Source: Exophiala sp. HKRS030 (Eukaryota; Ascomycota; Eurotiomycetes; Chaetothyriales; Herpotrichiellaceae). From it: a stretch of DNA of 64,000 nucleotides. Numbering within the stretch: position 1 is the stretch's first letter; the number at the start of each line of letters is the position of its first letter. Under the pieces are notes generated by a model that had not been told where the DNA came from, ran no database searches, and worked only from the letters and a program-made list of their open reading frames with translations. Location: the NCBI GenBank assembly GCA_023897205.1, contig JAHWDD010000005.1:2604001-2668000 (forward strand), in the 5' to 3' direction. Below are positions 44,536 through 56,769 of the stretch, piece by piece. A program made the position numbers and the translations under genes.

Positions 44536-46343
44536 ATGGCTGACGAAGTCAACAAGCCAGAACCAGATGCGACTACAGCCTCGACACCACCGTCCATCTC
44601 TAGTGCAGAGGCTGACAACAAGGAGAAGACAGCCCCAAAGAGCACCACCCTCGATCTCGACCGTGTCGGTGAGACTGAGGGATATGTGCTCGACGAGGCA
44701 CAACTCAAGGAGAAGTTGGGCCTCGCGCCTGATGTCGCCTTGAAAAAGTCCAAAGGTGGTGTCGTCTTGATCCCTCAGCCCACCGAGGACCCTGAGGACC
44801 CTTTGAACTGGTCGAGATGGAAGAAGAGTCTCATCCTGCTCGTCATTGCCGTCAATGCCTGTACCGCTGACTACTCCGCTGCGACTGGCGCAAGTGCTTT
44901 GATCCCTCAAGCTGAGGAATGGCGCATCTCTCCCAACACCGTCAACCACGCCACTGCTGGGTATGTCTTCCTCTCATACTCCATAAGTGACCACCAAAAC
45001 GAATGACCCAAGCTGACATGTCAAACGCAGCAACACCTTCATGTTGGGCGTCGGTGGTCTCGCGACCGTGTGGCTGTCTGCTTACTTCGGACGGTTGCCA
45101 GTGCTCTTCTGGTTTGGCTGCTTGTCGGCAGGTACCGCTGCTTGGTCTGCCGCCGCTCAAAGCTTCGAATCATACATGGCATCGCGGATTCTGAATGGCC
45201 TCTTTTGTGTCGCGGCCGCAGGAGGCGGGTTGATGTGGATCAAGGATGTCTGGTTCTGGCACCAACATGCGAAAAAGATCAACATCTGGTCCACGGCTAT
45301 CATCCTCTCCCCCTTCCTCGGCCCACAATTCATGGCGGCAATTGTCAGCGTCACCTCGTGGCGCAAGGGAATGTGGCTAGATTTCGGCATCATCGCCCTC
45401 GGTCTCGCTCTGACCTTTGTGTTCGGGGACGAGACCTTCTACCCCCGGCACTTGATGCCAGACCGTATCCCTAAGCGCAAATCGCGCCTCCTGCGTGTTA
45501 TTGGCGTCGAACAGTACAGGACCAAGTACACCACGAACACATTCTGGGAGGCCGGCAGTCGTCTGGGCTACACAGCGTTGAAGTTGCCCGTCTTCTTGAT
45601 TTGCTTGTTCTACTTCTTTGACTGTATGAAAATCGGCTCCTTTATCGTTCGAGAATGCCATCGCTAACTCTTCACAGTCCCGTGGACGATTGGCAACAAC
45701 ACGACCATCTCGGTGCTGATCATCCCAGCATACAACTTCAGCTATCGCAATCTGGCAGCCATCTACACTGCACCAGTTGTCGGAGCGATTTTGGGTCTGG
45801 TTATTGGACACTTCATGTTTGACTTGGTGGCTAAGCTTTGGGCCAAGCGCCACGGAGGCCGTATTGACCCGGAGAACAGATTGATTGTTCTTTGGTTGGT
45901 CTTGCCTTTCAAGCTCATTGGTTACAACCTCATTGGAGTGACCCTGCACAATGCCCAGACCTGGTCATACTGGGTTCTTGCTGTCGGTTGGGCCATGCAC
46001 AACTTTGCTACCATTGTCACCACGGCTGCAGTTGGTGCCTACCTCCTAGATGGCTATCCGGAGGCTGGTGGCGAGTGCGCGGCTTGGTTGAACTTTGCTC
46101 GAACCCTTGGTGGCTTCATTGTTGGATACATTCAGGTCAGTAGCCTCGATAAAATTGGATACCTACGACCACATAACTGACGTCTTGAACTAGATCAACT
46201 GGGCAACAAAGGCAGGCACTCAGACTGAATACGGCATTCAGACTGGCATTATGGGAGCAGCCTTCTTCATCGTGGTCTTCTTGCAGTTCTTTGGTGCCAG
46301 GTTGAGACATGCTCAGGGCCCATTGAACTTCAAGACCAATTAG
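44536..46343 (+). CDS. MFS transporter (DHA1-like)
   Basis: Four exons, 44536-44960, 45031-45623, 45678-46135 and 46194-46343, with introns of 70, 54 and 58 bp, give 541 aa. The start ATG is in a CAGCCATGG context. A ~90-residue polar cytosolic N-terminus precedes DPEDPLNWSRWKKSLIL, the typical entry to TM1 of fungal drug:H+ antiporter-like MFS proteins. A degenerate motif A, FGRLPVLFW, follows TM2. About 12 hydrophobic helices are visible, with a cytosolic loop at HLMPDRIPKRKSRLLR between the two halves. The substrate is unknown. There is no resistance or biosynthetic gene next to it. Confidence 0.88.
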
Positions 46344-46783
46344 GTTGTACGCATGGACGAAGTTTGGTATGAGATTCGGAGTAGTGATATGGTATATTTA
46401 TCGTACGGGTGCAGGTTTGACACGTCGAGTCAGGATACCTAGTAGTGAGCATTGATGTTGAATAATACAAAGTAATATTGACTTGGTACCTCTTAACTCT
46501 ATCGCACTCATGTATATGTTTCATGTCAGTACGGAGTATCGAAGCGAGAGAAAATTCCCGCGTCGGGTGCTGCACTCGCGGTTTGCGCGGAATGTTTGGC
46601 GATTGTGGACTCGACGTCATGGTCGGATGCGGCTGATGATTGGCTGCCGACCGCGGAGCTTTCTTTCGCTCGTCAACCTGCAAGAACAAGAAACAAAAGC
46701 TCTTCGATCACTGCACCGCACTTCTTCCTCGTCACCTCTGCCAGCCAAGTAGTTGTCTCGACCTTCTCCGGCAATCTCCCAAC
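46344..46783. other. intergenic: MFS 3' flank and IDH1 promoter
   Basis: Contains an exact TACGGAGTA at 46530-46538, about 250 bp upstream of the IDH1 ATG. No gene seen. Confidence 0.55.
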
Positions 46784-48189
46784 ATGTCTCTGGCACGATC
46801 GTCTCGCAGTGCACAGGTAAACGGCTTTTCCACCCTGTGTGCGCAGCTGCCGGTCCACTAACGAGCTTTTTTTCACAGTCGCTGTTCCGCGCAACCCAGC
46901 GAGCGAGCAGATACCAGACCACCTCTCCTTTCCTTGCACGATGTGAGCAGTCTAATTGTCCGAAGCGGCCCCATGAACGTCCAACTGACCCATCGCAGCC
47001 TATGCCACTGTCGAGTCCGATATCTTCAAGCCGACAAAGTATGGCGGAAAGTATACAGTTACGCTGATCCCAGGTATGGCCAACCCTCGCGCAACTTGAA
47101 TAACAAGGGAGGTTTCGCATACTCACGGAAATGTACACACAGGTGACGGTATCGGTGGCGAAGTTGCCGAGGCAGTCAAGACCGTGTTCAAGGCCGACAA
47201 CGTACCCATCGAGTGGGAACAGGTCGACGTGACCGGTGTCGAGAGCGGAGGCAAGCACTCGGAGGAACTATTCAAGGAGTCAATAGCTTCCCTCAAGAGA
47301 AACAAGCTCGGCTTGAAGGGTATTTTGCACACACCTATCGAGAGGTCCGGTCACCAATCTTTCAACGTGGCCCTCCGTCAGGAGCTCGACATTTACGCCT
47401 CGGTGGTTTTGATCAAGAACATTCCAGGTCTGCAGACACGGCACAACAATGTCGATCTCTGCATTGTGCGTGAGAACACCGAAGGTGAGTACTCGGGCCT
47501 TGAGCATCAATCGGTCAACGGTGTCGTCGAGTCTCTGAAGATCATCACCCGGGCCAAGTCGGAACGTATCGCCAAGTTCGCCTTTTCGTTCGCCCTCGCC
47601 AACAACCGAAAGAAGGTCACCTGCATTCACAAGGCCAACATTATGAAACTCGCAGATGGTCTCTTCAGAAATACGGTCAAGAAGGTCGGTGAGGACTACC
47701 CTACCCTGGAAGTCAACGACATGATCGTCGACAACGCTTCTATGCAAGCTGTCTCCCGGCCTCAACAATTCGACGTCATGGTCATGCCCAACCTTTACGG
47801 TGGTATCCTTACCAACATTGCTGCTGCTTTGGTCGGTGGGCCTGGTGTTGTCCCTGGCTGCAACATGGGTCGTGATGTCGCTGTCTTCGAACCCGGATGC
47901 CGACATGTCGGTCTTGATATCCAAGGCAAGGACCAAGCTAACCCAACCGCTCTGCTGCTTTCTGGCACCATGTTGCTGAGACACCTTGGTCTCGATGACC
48001 ATGCCAACCGCATTTCCAGAGCTGTTTATGACGTTATTGCTGATGGGTAAGTTTGAGGTTGACTTTCTGGATTATATTCAGGTTCACTAACTGGCTTGTA
48101 GCAAAGTACGAACGCGTGATATGGGCGGCAACAGCACTACACACGAATTTGTCCGAACCATCCTGGACAAGATGGAGGCGGAACTGTAA
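46784..48189 (+). CDS. IDH1: isocitrate dehydrogenase [NAD+] subunit 1, mitochondrial
   Basis: Five exons, 46784-46816, 46879-46942, 46999-47073, 47143-48046 and 48102-48189, give 387 aa. The first two exons encode an Arg/Ser-rich, acid-free mitochondrial presequence ending near LARSYA. The mature part shows YTVTLIPGDGIGGEVAEAV, VVLIKNIPGLQTRHNNVDLCIVRENTEGEYSGLEHQ split by the usual loops, and MPNLYGGILTNIAAALVGGPG. These are the isocitrate/isopropylmalate dehydrogenase blocks of the regulatory (IDG1-like) subunit, which binds AMP and partners with IDH2 in the TCA cycle. The C-terminus GGNSTTHEFVRTILDKM fits. Three small 5' exons make start prediction error-prone. Confidence 0.93.
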
Positions 48190-48772
48190 ATGTTATGTTC
48201 AGAGGAAACAGCCCGGTCGTGGAGTAGGCACTGTCTTTGGAGAGTCGATTACGGAGTATAGCCAGCAGATTGTACGAAGTTTACTTGCATCTTTGCATCT
48301 ATGCTAGAAATGATATTTGTATATGGATTTGCATGCACTCTTGGTCATTCCTGGTCGTACTTGTAGCAGTGTTCAATAAGTTCCTGTCCATCTAGACGAC
48401 ATGTGTACTCCGTAGATCTTCGGAAAATGGATCGTCACGCCCATTTCAGATTGGCGGAAAGTTGTGATGGTGCCCGGTGGTTTTCGGCTGAGGCGTCTCC
48501 GCAGTCAAAAACGCGTACACGGGTCGTACCAAGAGATATGACAAAGGTGGCAGCTCACCAGTTTTCCCTCTCCACAGCATTCTGTACATATAGTTGGCAT
48601 GTGAAGTCCCCAATGTCTTCCCAACAAGAATAGGACTATGGCTTCACGGTCTATGGGCCATCTGATCTCACTTCCAGGCCGACACCATCCACCATGACCT
48701 GATCGATACCACCCGTACACGGCGAAGTCTTTTGGCTTACCTTTCTTTCCTTGACTTCTGCCTGTTCCCCCG
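48190..48772. other. intergenic: IDH1 3' flank and dolichol kinase promoter
   Basis: Two exact copies of the 9-mer: TACGGAGTA at 48250-48258, 60 bp past the IDH1 stop, and TACTCCGTA at 48406-48414. No gene seen. Confidence 0.6.
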
Positions 48773-51454
48773 ATGACTCTCACGAGGCCTACGAGAGATG
48801 ATAGCAGCCGATCCAGTTCGCAGGAACTGTACCACCGAGCCAGCCTGACTCTCGAGCGGACCCGCACACCCTATCACCTCAAAGCCGAGAGTCTGACCAG
48901 GCCGATCGGACTCTCTACCTTCCTCACCCCTGATGGAAGCGCCACATCACCCCTCAGCCGCTCCGAGTCAAGCGAAAGCGGCACGGAGGCGGACGACGAA
49001 AAGGGACCTCTTCTGAAAGGTCTCCCGGCGCCTCCACTGCGCATGAGAAAGGGCCTACGTGGGACCTCGCCTGCTGCTCTGACCCCGGCCGCCAGCCCCC
49101 TGCCGACTCCTCCGGCATTCGTCGAGGCGCGCGAGTTCGAATACTTCGGCACTCCCCGCAAGACGGCAAGGAAAACACCACAAGCTGGAAAGGTCGTCAA
49201 AGATTTTGAAGCCTACAAGGCTCGGAAGCGGAGAGAGATTGTGCGAAGATGTGTCGAGACTTTGCTCCTCGTCGCAATCGGTGGCGTTATTTGGACGAAT
49301 GTGAAGGACTCCCCTGGGATATCAGACTGGAACAGTGAGCTGCTCGGATACTTGCTCCTTCCTCCGGTGACCTACCTCACCGTACCTCTCCGCCTGACCT
49401 TCCGCGCCGTTGCGACAGGGAAGTCAGTCATTCAAGCAGTTCGTCTGGGATTTCATATCCCTTCTCGGTTTGACCCTGGGCCTTTGTTGTATCCTGTGGC
49501 CATGCCAGTCCTGATCGCACTATCGTTGTTCCAACGATGTCATACATTTCTTCCTGTGGCCATTGTGTGTGGACTTTCTGCGATTCCGCCATCCGTCACT
49601 GCAACGCCACGAGTCAGGGGGATGGGCGATTATGTTCACTGGCTCATAACGATATTCCCGATTCATGCTTCTCAATTACGGTTTTCGCATGAATACCTCC
49701 AGAAACCGGTGTCTTTGAAACTAAGCAGCGAGGGCTTGTTGCAGCAAGAGGACTTGACATTGTTATACCCACTGCATCAATCGCTTATGACTATTCTCGG
49801 TTACCTCACGACTTCAAGTCTCGATATATCCGAACTTAGATTGTTTTCGACCGCTATGATTCACCTTCTCCTCTTCGCAAGGACCCCACAGGCAGAGATT
49901 CTGAAAGCCATGTTATGGCTCGGAGGACTATGCATCTTCATTACATGTAGGCGAATGCTTGCTTGGGAAGTCGCCCTTGCTCGAGTGCCAACCTGGAAAC
50001 TTCTACGGAGACGTCCTAGACCCGGACTTGTTTCACAAGTCGATCAAGCCATCTGTGTTCTGCTGACGCGTGGACACCTGCGCTCCAGGCGGCGTGAGTC
50101 ATCCGAGAGTGATTCTGAACGACCGCCGCTACGGCCCATTTCCACCAGCAAGTCCAAACTGCGGCTCAACATCAACGCGAGAGCGTCTACGACTCCAATT
50201 GCTGAGCCGATGTCTGCAGTGGAGCCTTTGAAGCCGAGAGAAGCATTTACAAATGGGCCTGTTCTTCAGAAAACGCCTCGCCGCAACACATTCACAGTAT
50301 TCGAACGGATAGCTAGCAGCACCCAGTCGTCAGCGGGGAAGAAGATGAGAGCACCTCTTGCAGGCCAGTCGAATGTCTTTTTGTTCTTCACTTTGGAGCA
50401 GGCTCGAGTGCGCAAGTACGCCTATGCAGCTGCTGCATACTTCTGCGTAGCGGCCACAATACTAGGACCTGTTCGATTCTTTGTTGGCACCAGAGCCCTA
50501 TCTGGCCATGAACCCTTTGGTTGGGCGATCGGCTACCTTTTTGGAAATATCCCGACTTTCAGATTCTGGGTGGTCAGCAACAATCTCGAGAGATGGATAA
50601 GTCTTCCAGCTCGCGTGTCTGCTGACGTCGCGCCTGTTGCTCCTTTCTCGATCGAATACATTCGTCAAAACACCTTGGGCCCAGCAAATACTCGCCTTCT
50701 GATCTGCGGGTACTGCGTGGCCGTGTTATTCATGGGTATTTTTGCAGTACTCCGCCTAACTTCTGTGGTCGAAGTCGACACCAGGCGGAAAGTCTTTCAT
50801 GGTATCATGGTTGCAATGCTTCTTCCTACTATTTTTGTCGATCCATGCTTTATCGCTTTAGCGCTGAGTCTGGTGTTGGCTGTATTTTTATTATTGGACC
50901 TGTTTCGAGCTTCACAACTACCTCCCATCTCGAAACCACTTACAACATTTCTAGCCCCATATGTGGACGGGCGTGACTATCGTGGCCCAGTCATCGTTTC
51001 GCATATATTTCTACTCATAGGGTGTGCGATTCCTCTCTGGTTATCGCTGGCTGCGACACCGCGTACAGGCGAGGACGCCTGGGGAGGATGGGATACACCA
51101 GTTCGCGAACTGTCTATGGTTAGTGGCGTTGTTTGCGTTGGAATGGGCGATGCTGCAGCAAGTTTGGTTGGCAGGCGTTATGGGAAGACAAAATGGTATT
51201 GGTCTGGCGGGAAAAGTCTAGAAGGCAGCCTCGCCTTTGCCGTTGCTGTTGTTTGTGGTCTCGCGATGGCCTGGACCTGGCTCAGACTGGGAGGCTGGGC
51301 ACTTTGGCCGAGTGGGCCGTTGTCACTTATATTCGCAAAATTCGTCTTCGCAGGAGTCGGAGCGAGTTTACTAGAGAGCACTCTGACAGCGGCAAACGAT
51401 AATGTGGTAGTACCCATAGGGTTGTGGCTGTTAGTGAGAGGATTGAATATATAG
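48773..51454 (+). CDS. SEC59: dolichol kinase (Sec59-like)
   Basis: Intronless, 893 aa. A ~160-residue disordered N-terminus rich in Ser/Pro precedes many hydrophobic helices. The C-terminal third holds the polyprenol kinase core: VDTRRKVFHGIMV, then GMGDAAASLVGRRYGKTKW, GGKSLEGSLA, and ESTLTAANDNVVVPIGLW near the end. These are the CTP-binding and conserved GDA motifs of yeast Sec59. The enzyme uses CTP to phosphorylate dolichol in the ER, the last step before dolichol-phosphate enters N-glycan, O-mannose and GPI synthesis. A polar cytosolic loop (~residues 430-530) separates the membrane halves. Longer than yeast Sec59 (~520 aa), as is usual in filamentous fungi. Confidence 0.92.
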   Translation: MTLTRPTRDDSSRSSSQELYHRASLTLERTRTPYHLKAESLTRPIGLSTFLTPDGSATSPLSRSESSESGTEADDEKGPLLKGLPAPPLRMRKGLRGTSPAALTPAASPLPTPPAFVEAREFEYFGTPRKTARKTPQAGKVVKDFEAYKARKRREIVRRCVETLLLVAIGGVIWTNVKDSPGISDWNSELLGYLLLPPVTYLTVPLRLTFRAVATGKSVIQAVRLGFHIPSRFDPGPLLYPVAMPVLIALSLFQRCHTFLPVAIVCGLSAIPPSVTATPRVRGMGDYVHWLITIFPIHASQLRFSHEYLQKPVSLKLSSEGLLQQEDLTLLYPLHQSLMTILGYLTTSSLDISELRLFSTAMIHLLLFARTPQAEILKAMLWLGGLCIFITCRRMLAWEVALARVPTWKLLRRRPRPGLVSQVDQAICVLLTRGHLRSRRRESSESDSERPPLRPISTSKSKLRLNINARASTTPIAEPMSAVEPLKPREAFTNGPVLQKTPRRNTFTVFERIASSTQSSAGKKMRAPLAGQSNVFLFFTLEQARVRKYAYAAAAYFCVAATILGPVRFFVGTRALSGHEPFGWAIGYLFGNIPTFRFWVVSNNLERWISLPARVSADVAPVAPFSIEYIRQNTLGPANTRLLICGYCVAVLFMGIFAVLRLTSVVEVDTRRKVFHGIMVAMLLPTIFVDPCFIALALSLVLAVFLLLDLFRASQLPPISKPLTTFLAPYVDGRDYRGPVIVSHIFLLIGCAIPLWLSLAATPRTGEDAWGGWDTPVRELSMVSGVVCVGMGDAAASLVGRRYGKTKWYWSGGKSLEGSLAFAVAVVCGLAMAWTWLRLGGWALWPSGPLSLIFAKFVFAGVGASLLESTLTAANDNVVVPIGLWLLVRGLNI

Positions 51455-52513
51455 ACGTATGGGGGCTGGGACACCGCATATACCATACCAATTATTCAGC
51501 CTTGTGACCATTCATTCCATTTGGCCTCTGCATATCTATCAGGCGACAAGCGGAAGCCACAACACCTGATGCAATGTCAGCGGCAAAGGATCCGGCGCCC
51601 TGCGCTGTATGAGGGCAGCAAAGTAATCTCAGTCCGGAAGTCGAATCCACAGCAATAATGGATCGGCTGACTCCATTGAGCGCAAATGTTCCAAGTGTTG
51701 AGAGATTCTGATTCGTCGTATCTACCTTCCAGGTAGGATAACAATATGAGACGTCAGACTAGACAGTAAACGTTTTTGACTAGGTAAAATGGTTAGAGCC
51801 AAGTTGTCAGACAATATGTCAACCCATCAGACAGCGCACGTGATCCTTATCAGTTTATCACTGTCAGGCGAGGTGAGGCGAGGCAGGTGCTTTTGTTCTA
51901 GGCCAGAAGTGCATCCAAACCATCCTGCGTCAACCGTTCTTCGGACGTGTATGACTAACCTAATCATTCCATACGAACGCAAGATACAATCGCGTCCTGT
52001 TCAACTTCAGTCATTTCTTAATCCTTTCCTCTATCTATCATTATCTTCTTTCTTTTATTGCCTTAGCCGCATCCTTTATACCCTGGTGTTACTAGCGTTC
52101 TGTGACACTGCGTCACCGATTGATCCGATACTCATCCCGACATCTTGCCGCAGCGAACAATCAGTCTACAAGCCCCCTACATGATCACTGTCCATCGAAC
52201 TCGGCGCCAGCATTCTAGTCATCAACAAGCTGTTCGATCTTTCAACTTCTCGCTGGCCACTGACACCACATTTGAATTGACGCAGCCTAAGGTCCAAATT
52301 GCGCCATCTCCACACTTTGCGGCCTGTCGCCTGTTCTCCTAGTCACCTAATCTGTCGAACGATTACATCTTCGGGCCTTCCTTGATCTCGATCAATCCAT
52401 GTCCAACCACATAACCCCTACTCTCTACCCACAACTGAGAAGATAGCACTCCAAAGCCATCGCCGCTGACTGCTCGACACAGCTCTGCACGCGGTGTGGC
52501 GGAGGAGGTGAAG
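51455..52513. other. intergenic 1.1 kb: dolichol kinase 3' flank and ATG1 promoter
   Basis: Pyrimidine-rich toward ATG1. No gene or repeat is supported. Confidence 0.5.
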
Positions 52514-55500
52514 ATGGCGTCTACCACATCACAGTCTAGTACATCTAGACGGTCAAAGGATTCCGATCGAATAGGCAGTTTCCAACGCCATGAAGAGATT
52601 GGTCGAGGTAGCTTTGCAACGGTGTACAAGGCTGTACATACCGTAAGTCTGGCCACATCTATCGACCCTGCGGAGATTCGTGCCGTATTTACTGATTGAT
52701 CATTAGAGTTCCTCCGGTACACAGAGCATCGTTGCCATCAAATCTGTGAATATGTCGAAACTTAACAAGAAATTAAAAGACAATCTCACATCCGAAATCT
52801 CGATCTTGAAGGGACTCCATCATCCACATATCGTTGCCCTCATCGACTGCAAAGAATCCAGTGCTCACATACATCTGGTGATGGAATACGTAGCTTTGGG
52901 GGATCTCTCACATTTCATCAAGAGGCGGGAACAAATCAAGGACAGTGAGTTGGTGGGCAATACGATGATCAAATATCCAAATCCTAGGCATGGCGGTCTA
53001 AACGAGGTGCTGTCAAGGCACTTTCTACAACAGCTCGCGAGCGCTCTGCAATTTTTGCGAGCTAGAGATCTCATTCACCGCGATGTGAAGCCGCAGAATC
53101 TCCTCCTCAATCCTTCCCCTGTCTATTTCGAAACACACCAACCTCGTCCGATGCCGTATCAGCCTAGTCAAGATGCTCTCAACCCGGTCTGTGGAATCCG
53201 ATCTCTTCCCATGCTGAAGATTGCAGATTTCGGATTCGCCAGGTCCTTGCCATCTACAGCCCTGGCAGAGACCCTGTGTGGCTCTCCTCTATACATGGCA
53301 CCTGAGATCTTGCGCTATGAGAAATACGATGCTACGGCTGACCTTTGGTCGGTGGGAACAGTGTTATATGAAATGGTCACGGCACGGCCTCCTTTCAGAG
53401 CTTCCAACCATGTTGAGCTGCTTCGAAAGATAGAAAAGAGTGAAGACAAGATCAAGTTTGGAGAAGAGATCCAAGTCTCGGAGGAGATGAAAAAGCTCAT
53501 TCGGTCGTTACTTAGAAGGGACCCGAAGGATCGTTTGACATTTCCCGAGTTCTTCAAGAATGAAATCATCACCGGACCTATCCCAGGATTGCATCCTGAG
53601 GATATGCCCGAAGAGCTCGAACAGCCAGAGACAGATCGTCGACGAAATAGTCGGACGGATCCTACTGGCATTACTCGTCCAAGTTCGCGGAAGGAGCCCG
53701 AGAGTCCTTATAGCGATACTACAAGACTTGCCTCGGCGGAAAATCTTCCACGCAGATATTCTGTGAGTCGCCGAACCTCAGCAAATAAGGATCAGCTTGC
53801 AACTTTAAGGCGCCCTTCCAATGAGCGTGCCTCCGGAGCCGCCTCTCCACCCAGTCCCAGCGAACCTCGACCAGCTCTGCATCCACATGCAACTGCGCCT
53901 GGAAGACAAGAATTGGTCTATCGGCCATCTTCAACTCCGATGGCTCGTCAATCGAGTGCAGGCTCCCACAAGTTGCCACCATCCTCGTTGCGGGAACAAG
54001 TTTACGATGAGAGCCAAGAACTTGCCTTGCGGAAGCAACAAGAGGAGAAAGAAAGAGAGCGTGTCGCTCAAGATATTGCCTTCGAGAGGGACTACGTCTT
54101 GGTCGAGAAGAAAGCCGTGGAAGTCAACGCTTTGGCCGATGAAATTGACGCCATTCCCCGGATGAACAGAAATACGGCAGCATCACCGAAATCTGGAGCA
54201 ATGGTTCGTAGAGCAACGACACAAGGCCCTCCTGGCTCTGCAACGGGTGCACAAACTAGTGCTTCTCGAGCCGTTCAGATCGCGTCTGGTAGGCGTCCAG
54301 ATACCTTACACAACCGGCAGAGTTCTTATGAGAGACGTTATGGCCCTAGCCCCAGCTCAGCAACATCGGCCATCTCGAAGGCTCTAAATATGGCAAGCGG
54401 ACGTCTCTTTGGAGTTGGATTTTCTCCACCGGTGAACTTCATGCGTGGCGGCAAATCTCCTCCGATCAACTACAGCCCATTTCCAGCGTATCCTGGTGCC
54501 CAAAGCAGTTTGATTGTAGTCGGAGACTCTTCCAAAACCCCAGCAGCCACCGATGAGGATACGAAGTTTGTGCATCTCGTTGAGGAGATTGCGACGCGAA
54601 GCGATGTTGTTTATGGCTTCGCTGAAGTCAAGTATAAACAGCTTACCCCAGCCATTCCTTCTCAACCAGGGCTCGGTTTGCGAAACGCGTCCGACGCCAC
54701 GAGCTATGACAGCCCATTTGGTGCATCCAACGAAGATCTTACTGTAGAAGCTACAGTCATTGTTGCGGAAGAAGCACTCGTACTCTATGTCAAGGCACTC
54801 GCGCTACTAGCCAAAGCCATGGATATTGCTGCACGCTGGTGGAACCGCAAGAACCGTGCTGACGCACTAGATGACACAGCCTATCGTTCCTCGACAACTG
54901 CAAACCAGCGGATGAATAATGTTGTTCAATGGATAAGAGGTCGCTTCAATGAAGTCCTCGAGAAAACCGACCTCGTACGACTCAAACTTGTTGATAATCA
55001 GCGTCGACTACCTGAGGACCACCCTAGCCATCCCAACAACATTTCTACTGCGACAGCTTCCAGCACTGGTATGGGCACTTCAGCCGATCAGGTGGTTGTA
55101 AGCTCTGGGATTACGGCTGAGAAACTCATGTATGACCGTGCCTTGGAAATGAGTCGAGCTGCCGCCATCAACGAGCTGACGAATGAGGACCTTCCTGGAT
55201 GCGAGATCTCGTATGTTACCGCAATCCGCATGCTCGAGGCAGTATTGGAAAGTGACGAAGACGCTATGCCCAAACATGCGAGTAGCGCGAGTGATCAGGA
55301 CGAGAAAGAGGACTCGGCACCGATTAACGGCTTAGAAGCTGAAGACAGGAAGACGGTGAAGAACTGTAAGTCTGCAATCTGCCGAAACGGATCTGGTATT
55401 GACATTCCAACAGTGGTTCATAGTATTCGCGGACGACTCACCGTCATCAGACGTAAGCTACAGGTTGTCCAGAAGCGATCATCTGCTCCGCTACTATCCT

Positions 55501-55577
55501 CGCCCAGCAGAGCTTCTCCGCCACAACTAAATCGAGGCAGTGTCCCCACGGCTGCCCTTGTTACGCCATCACGTTGA
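52514..55577 (+). CDS. ATG1: autophagy-initiating Ser/Thr kinase Atg1 (ULK family)
   Basis: Three exons, 52514-52642, 52707-55365 and 55414-55577, give 983 aa. The second intron (48 bp) is in frame and stop-free and is easily missed; the first is 64 bp. The kinase domain starts near residue 26 with GRGSFATVYK. VMEYVALGDLSHFIKRRE, HRDVKPQNLLL, DFGFARSLP and GSPLYMAPEIL are all intact and match Atg1/ULK. A PE-rich linker and long disordered region (~330-640) follow. The C-terminal ~300 residues have the helical EAT (MIT-like) block that binds Atg13. Atg1 phosphorylates the autophagy core at the pre-autophagosomal site under TORC1 control. Confidence 0.94.
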
Positions 55578-56769
55578 CGACTAGCATCATGATTTTTGTT
55601 TTCGTTTTGACCTTAGGCAGGTATTAGAACTTTGCCATCATTCCCCTCCCGGCGTTCACCTGCAACAATTGACAAATTCAACGGTTCGGTCTCGCATCGT
55701 GTTGATGAGGGCCTTCCTGGACTTGTACTTTTTTTTCATTTGCATAGGCTTGAAGGGATGTGGGTGGGTGGATGGTTGGTGGTTGGTTTGTACAGCGAGG
55801 TCATGGAATTTTATCAAGGCGTACGGTTCCTTTACTACCACGACCAGAATGAATTGCTCCAATTTGATGAAGAGACGGTTGAGCTTGTCCCTAGGTTAGG
55901 CATGGAAAGATACCCCCGTCATGAGAAATGGAGCTGGTGCAAGGGATTGAATTACTTGAGTGCTGAGTGGCAAGCTTGTTGTGATTTAGTCTTGTACCTC
56001 TTCGAGGGTACAAAGGTGGCATTGCTTTTTGACAGCATTGGTAGTGTTAGTCCGGACAGCCATGCTGCCAGGGGAGTTGCCCTTGGTGGAAAGAACGGCG
56101 ACGAAGTCCTCACAATAATAAGAGAATCAGTTTCGACGAAAGACATTTCGTGTTATCCTGACACGGATATGTATCGCACATTTGTACCAGACTTCTATGG
56201 AAAATCACCCACTGAAAATGAATGACCACCTCAAACTAGCTGGGATTTCTATGGCAAGAAAGTACCCAAGCTGTTGCCAGCAGGGTCGAAAACAAATCGG
56301 TAATGCACGAGTACAAAGCATCCCGATGCCGGTTCTTGCGTCTTTGGTTTGTGAGCTTGTCCACATTGAGATTTCCTTCGCTGATGATATATTCGTCAAA
56401 TCGATTGACACTGCACAGTTCGGTATTGATCAAGATGTCATGACGAGGCAGAGTGTTCCAGTCGCAAGAGCATGTCCTGAAGCATAGAGTCGTGACGCTG
56501 ATAACATGCTGAGCCCTTGTGTACCTGGAGTAGGTACAGATAGCTACATTAACATTGATAAGTATGTACGTGGCAGTGTTGGTGTTGCAAGGTCTTGAAC
56601 GAGAAAATTCGCACTTCTCCGCACTAGGCAGGTCAGGCGTGACGCAGCAAGACGGATATACGAGGTTATTTATGCTTTCCCGCAGGATGCGGCAAGAGAC
56701 AGTCACATAGCCTCGCCCTGCATTTGACATTCGCTCCTTCTCTGTTGGGAGTCTGTACTACTTTGATAG
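55578..56769. other. intergenic 1.2 kb
   Basis: Between ATG1 and the aminopeptidase gene. A 197-codon open frame at 55632-56225 begins at TTG rather than ATG and has no recognisable family features. It is treated as non-coding, most likely ATG1 3' UTR plus spacer. Confidence 0.5.

Noticed and set aside
55632..56225. 197-codon open frame after ATG1
   Set aside because: It starts at TTG, not ATG; no family features or splice context; best explained as UTR or spacer.
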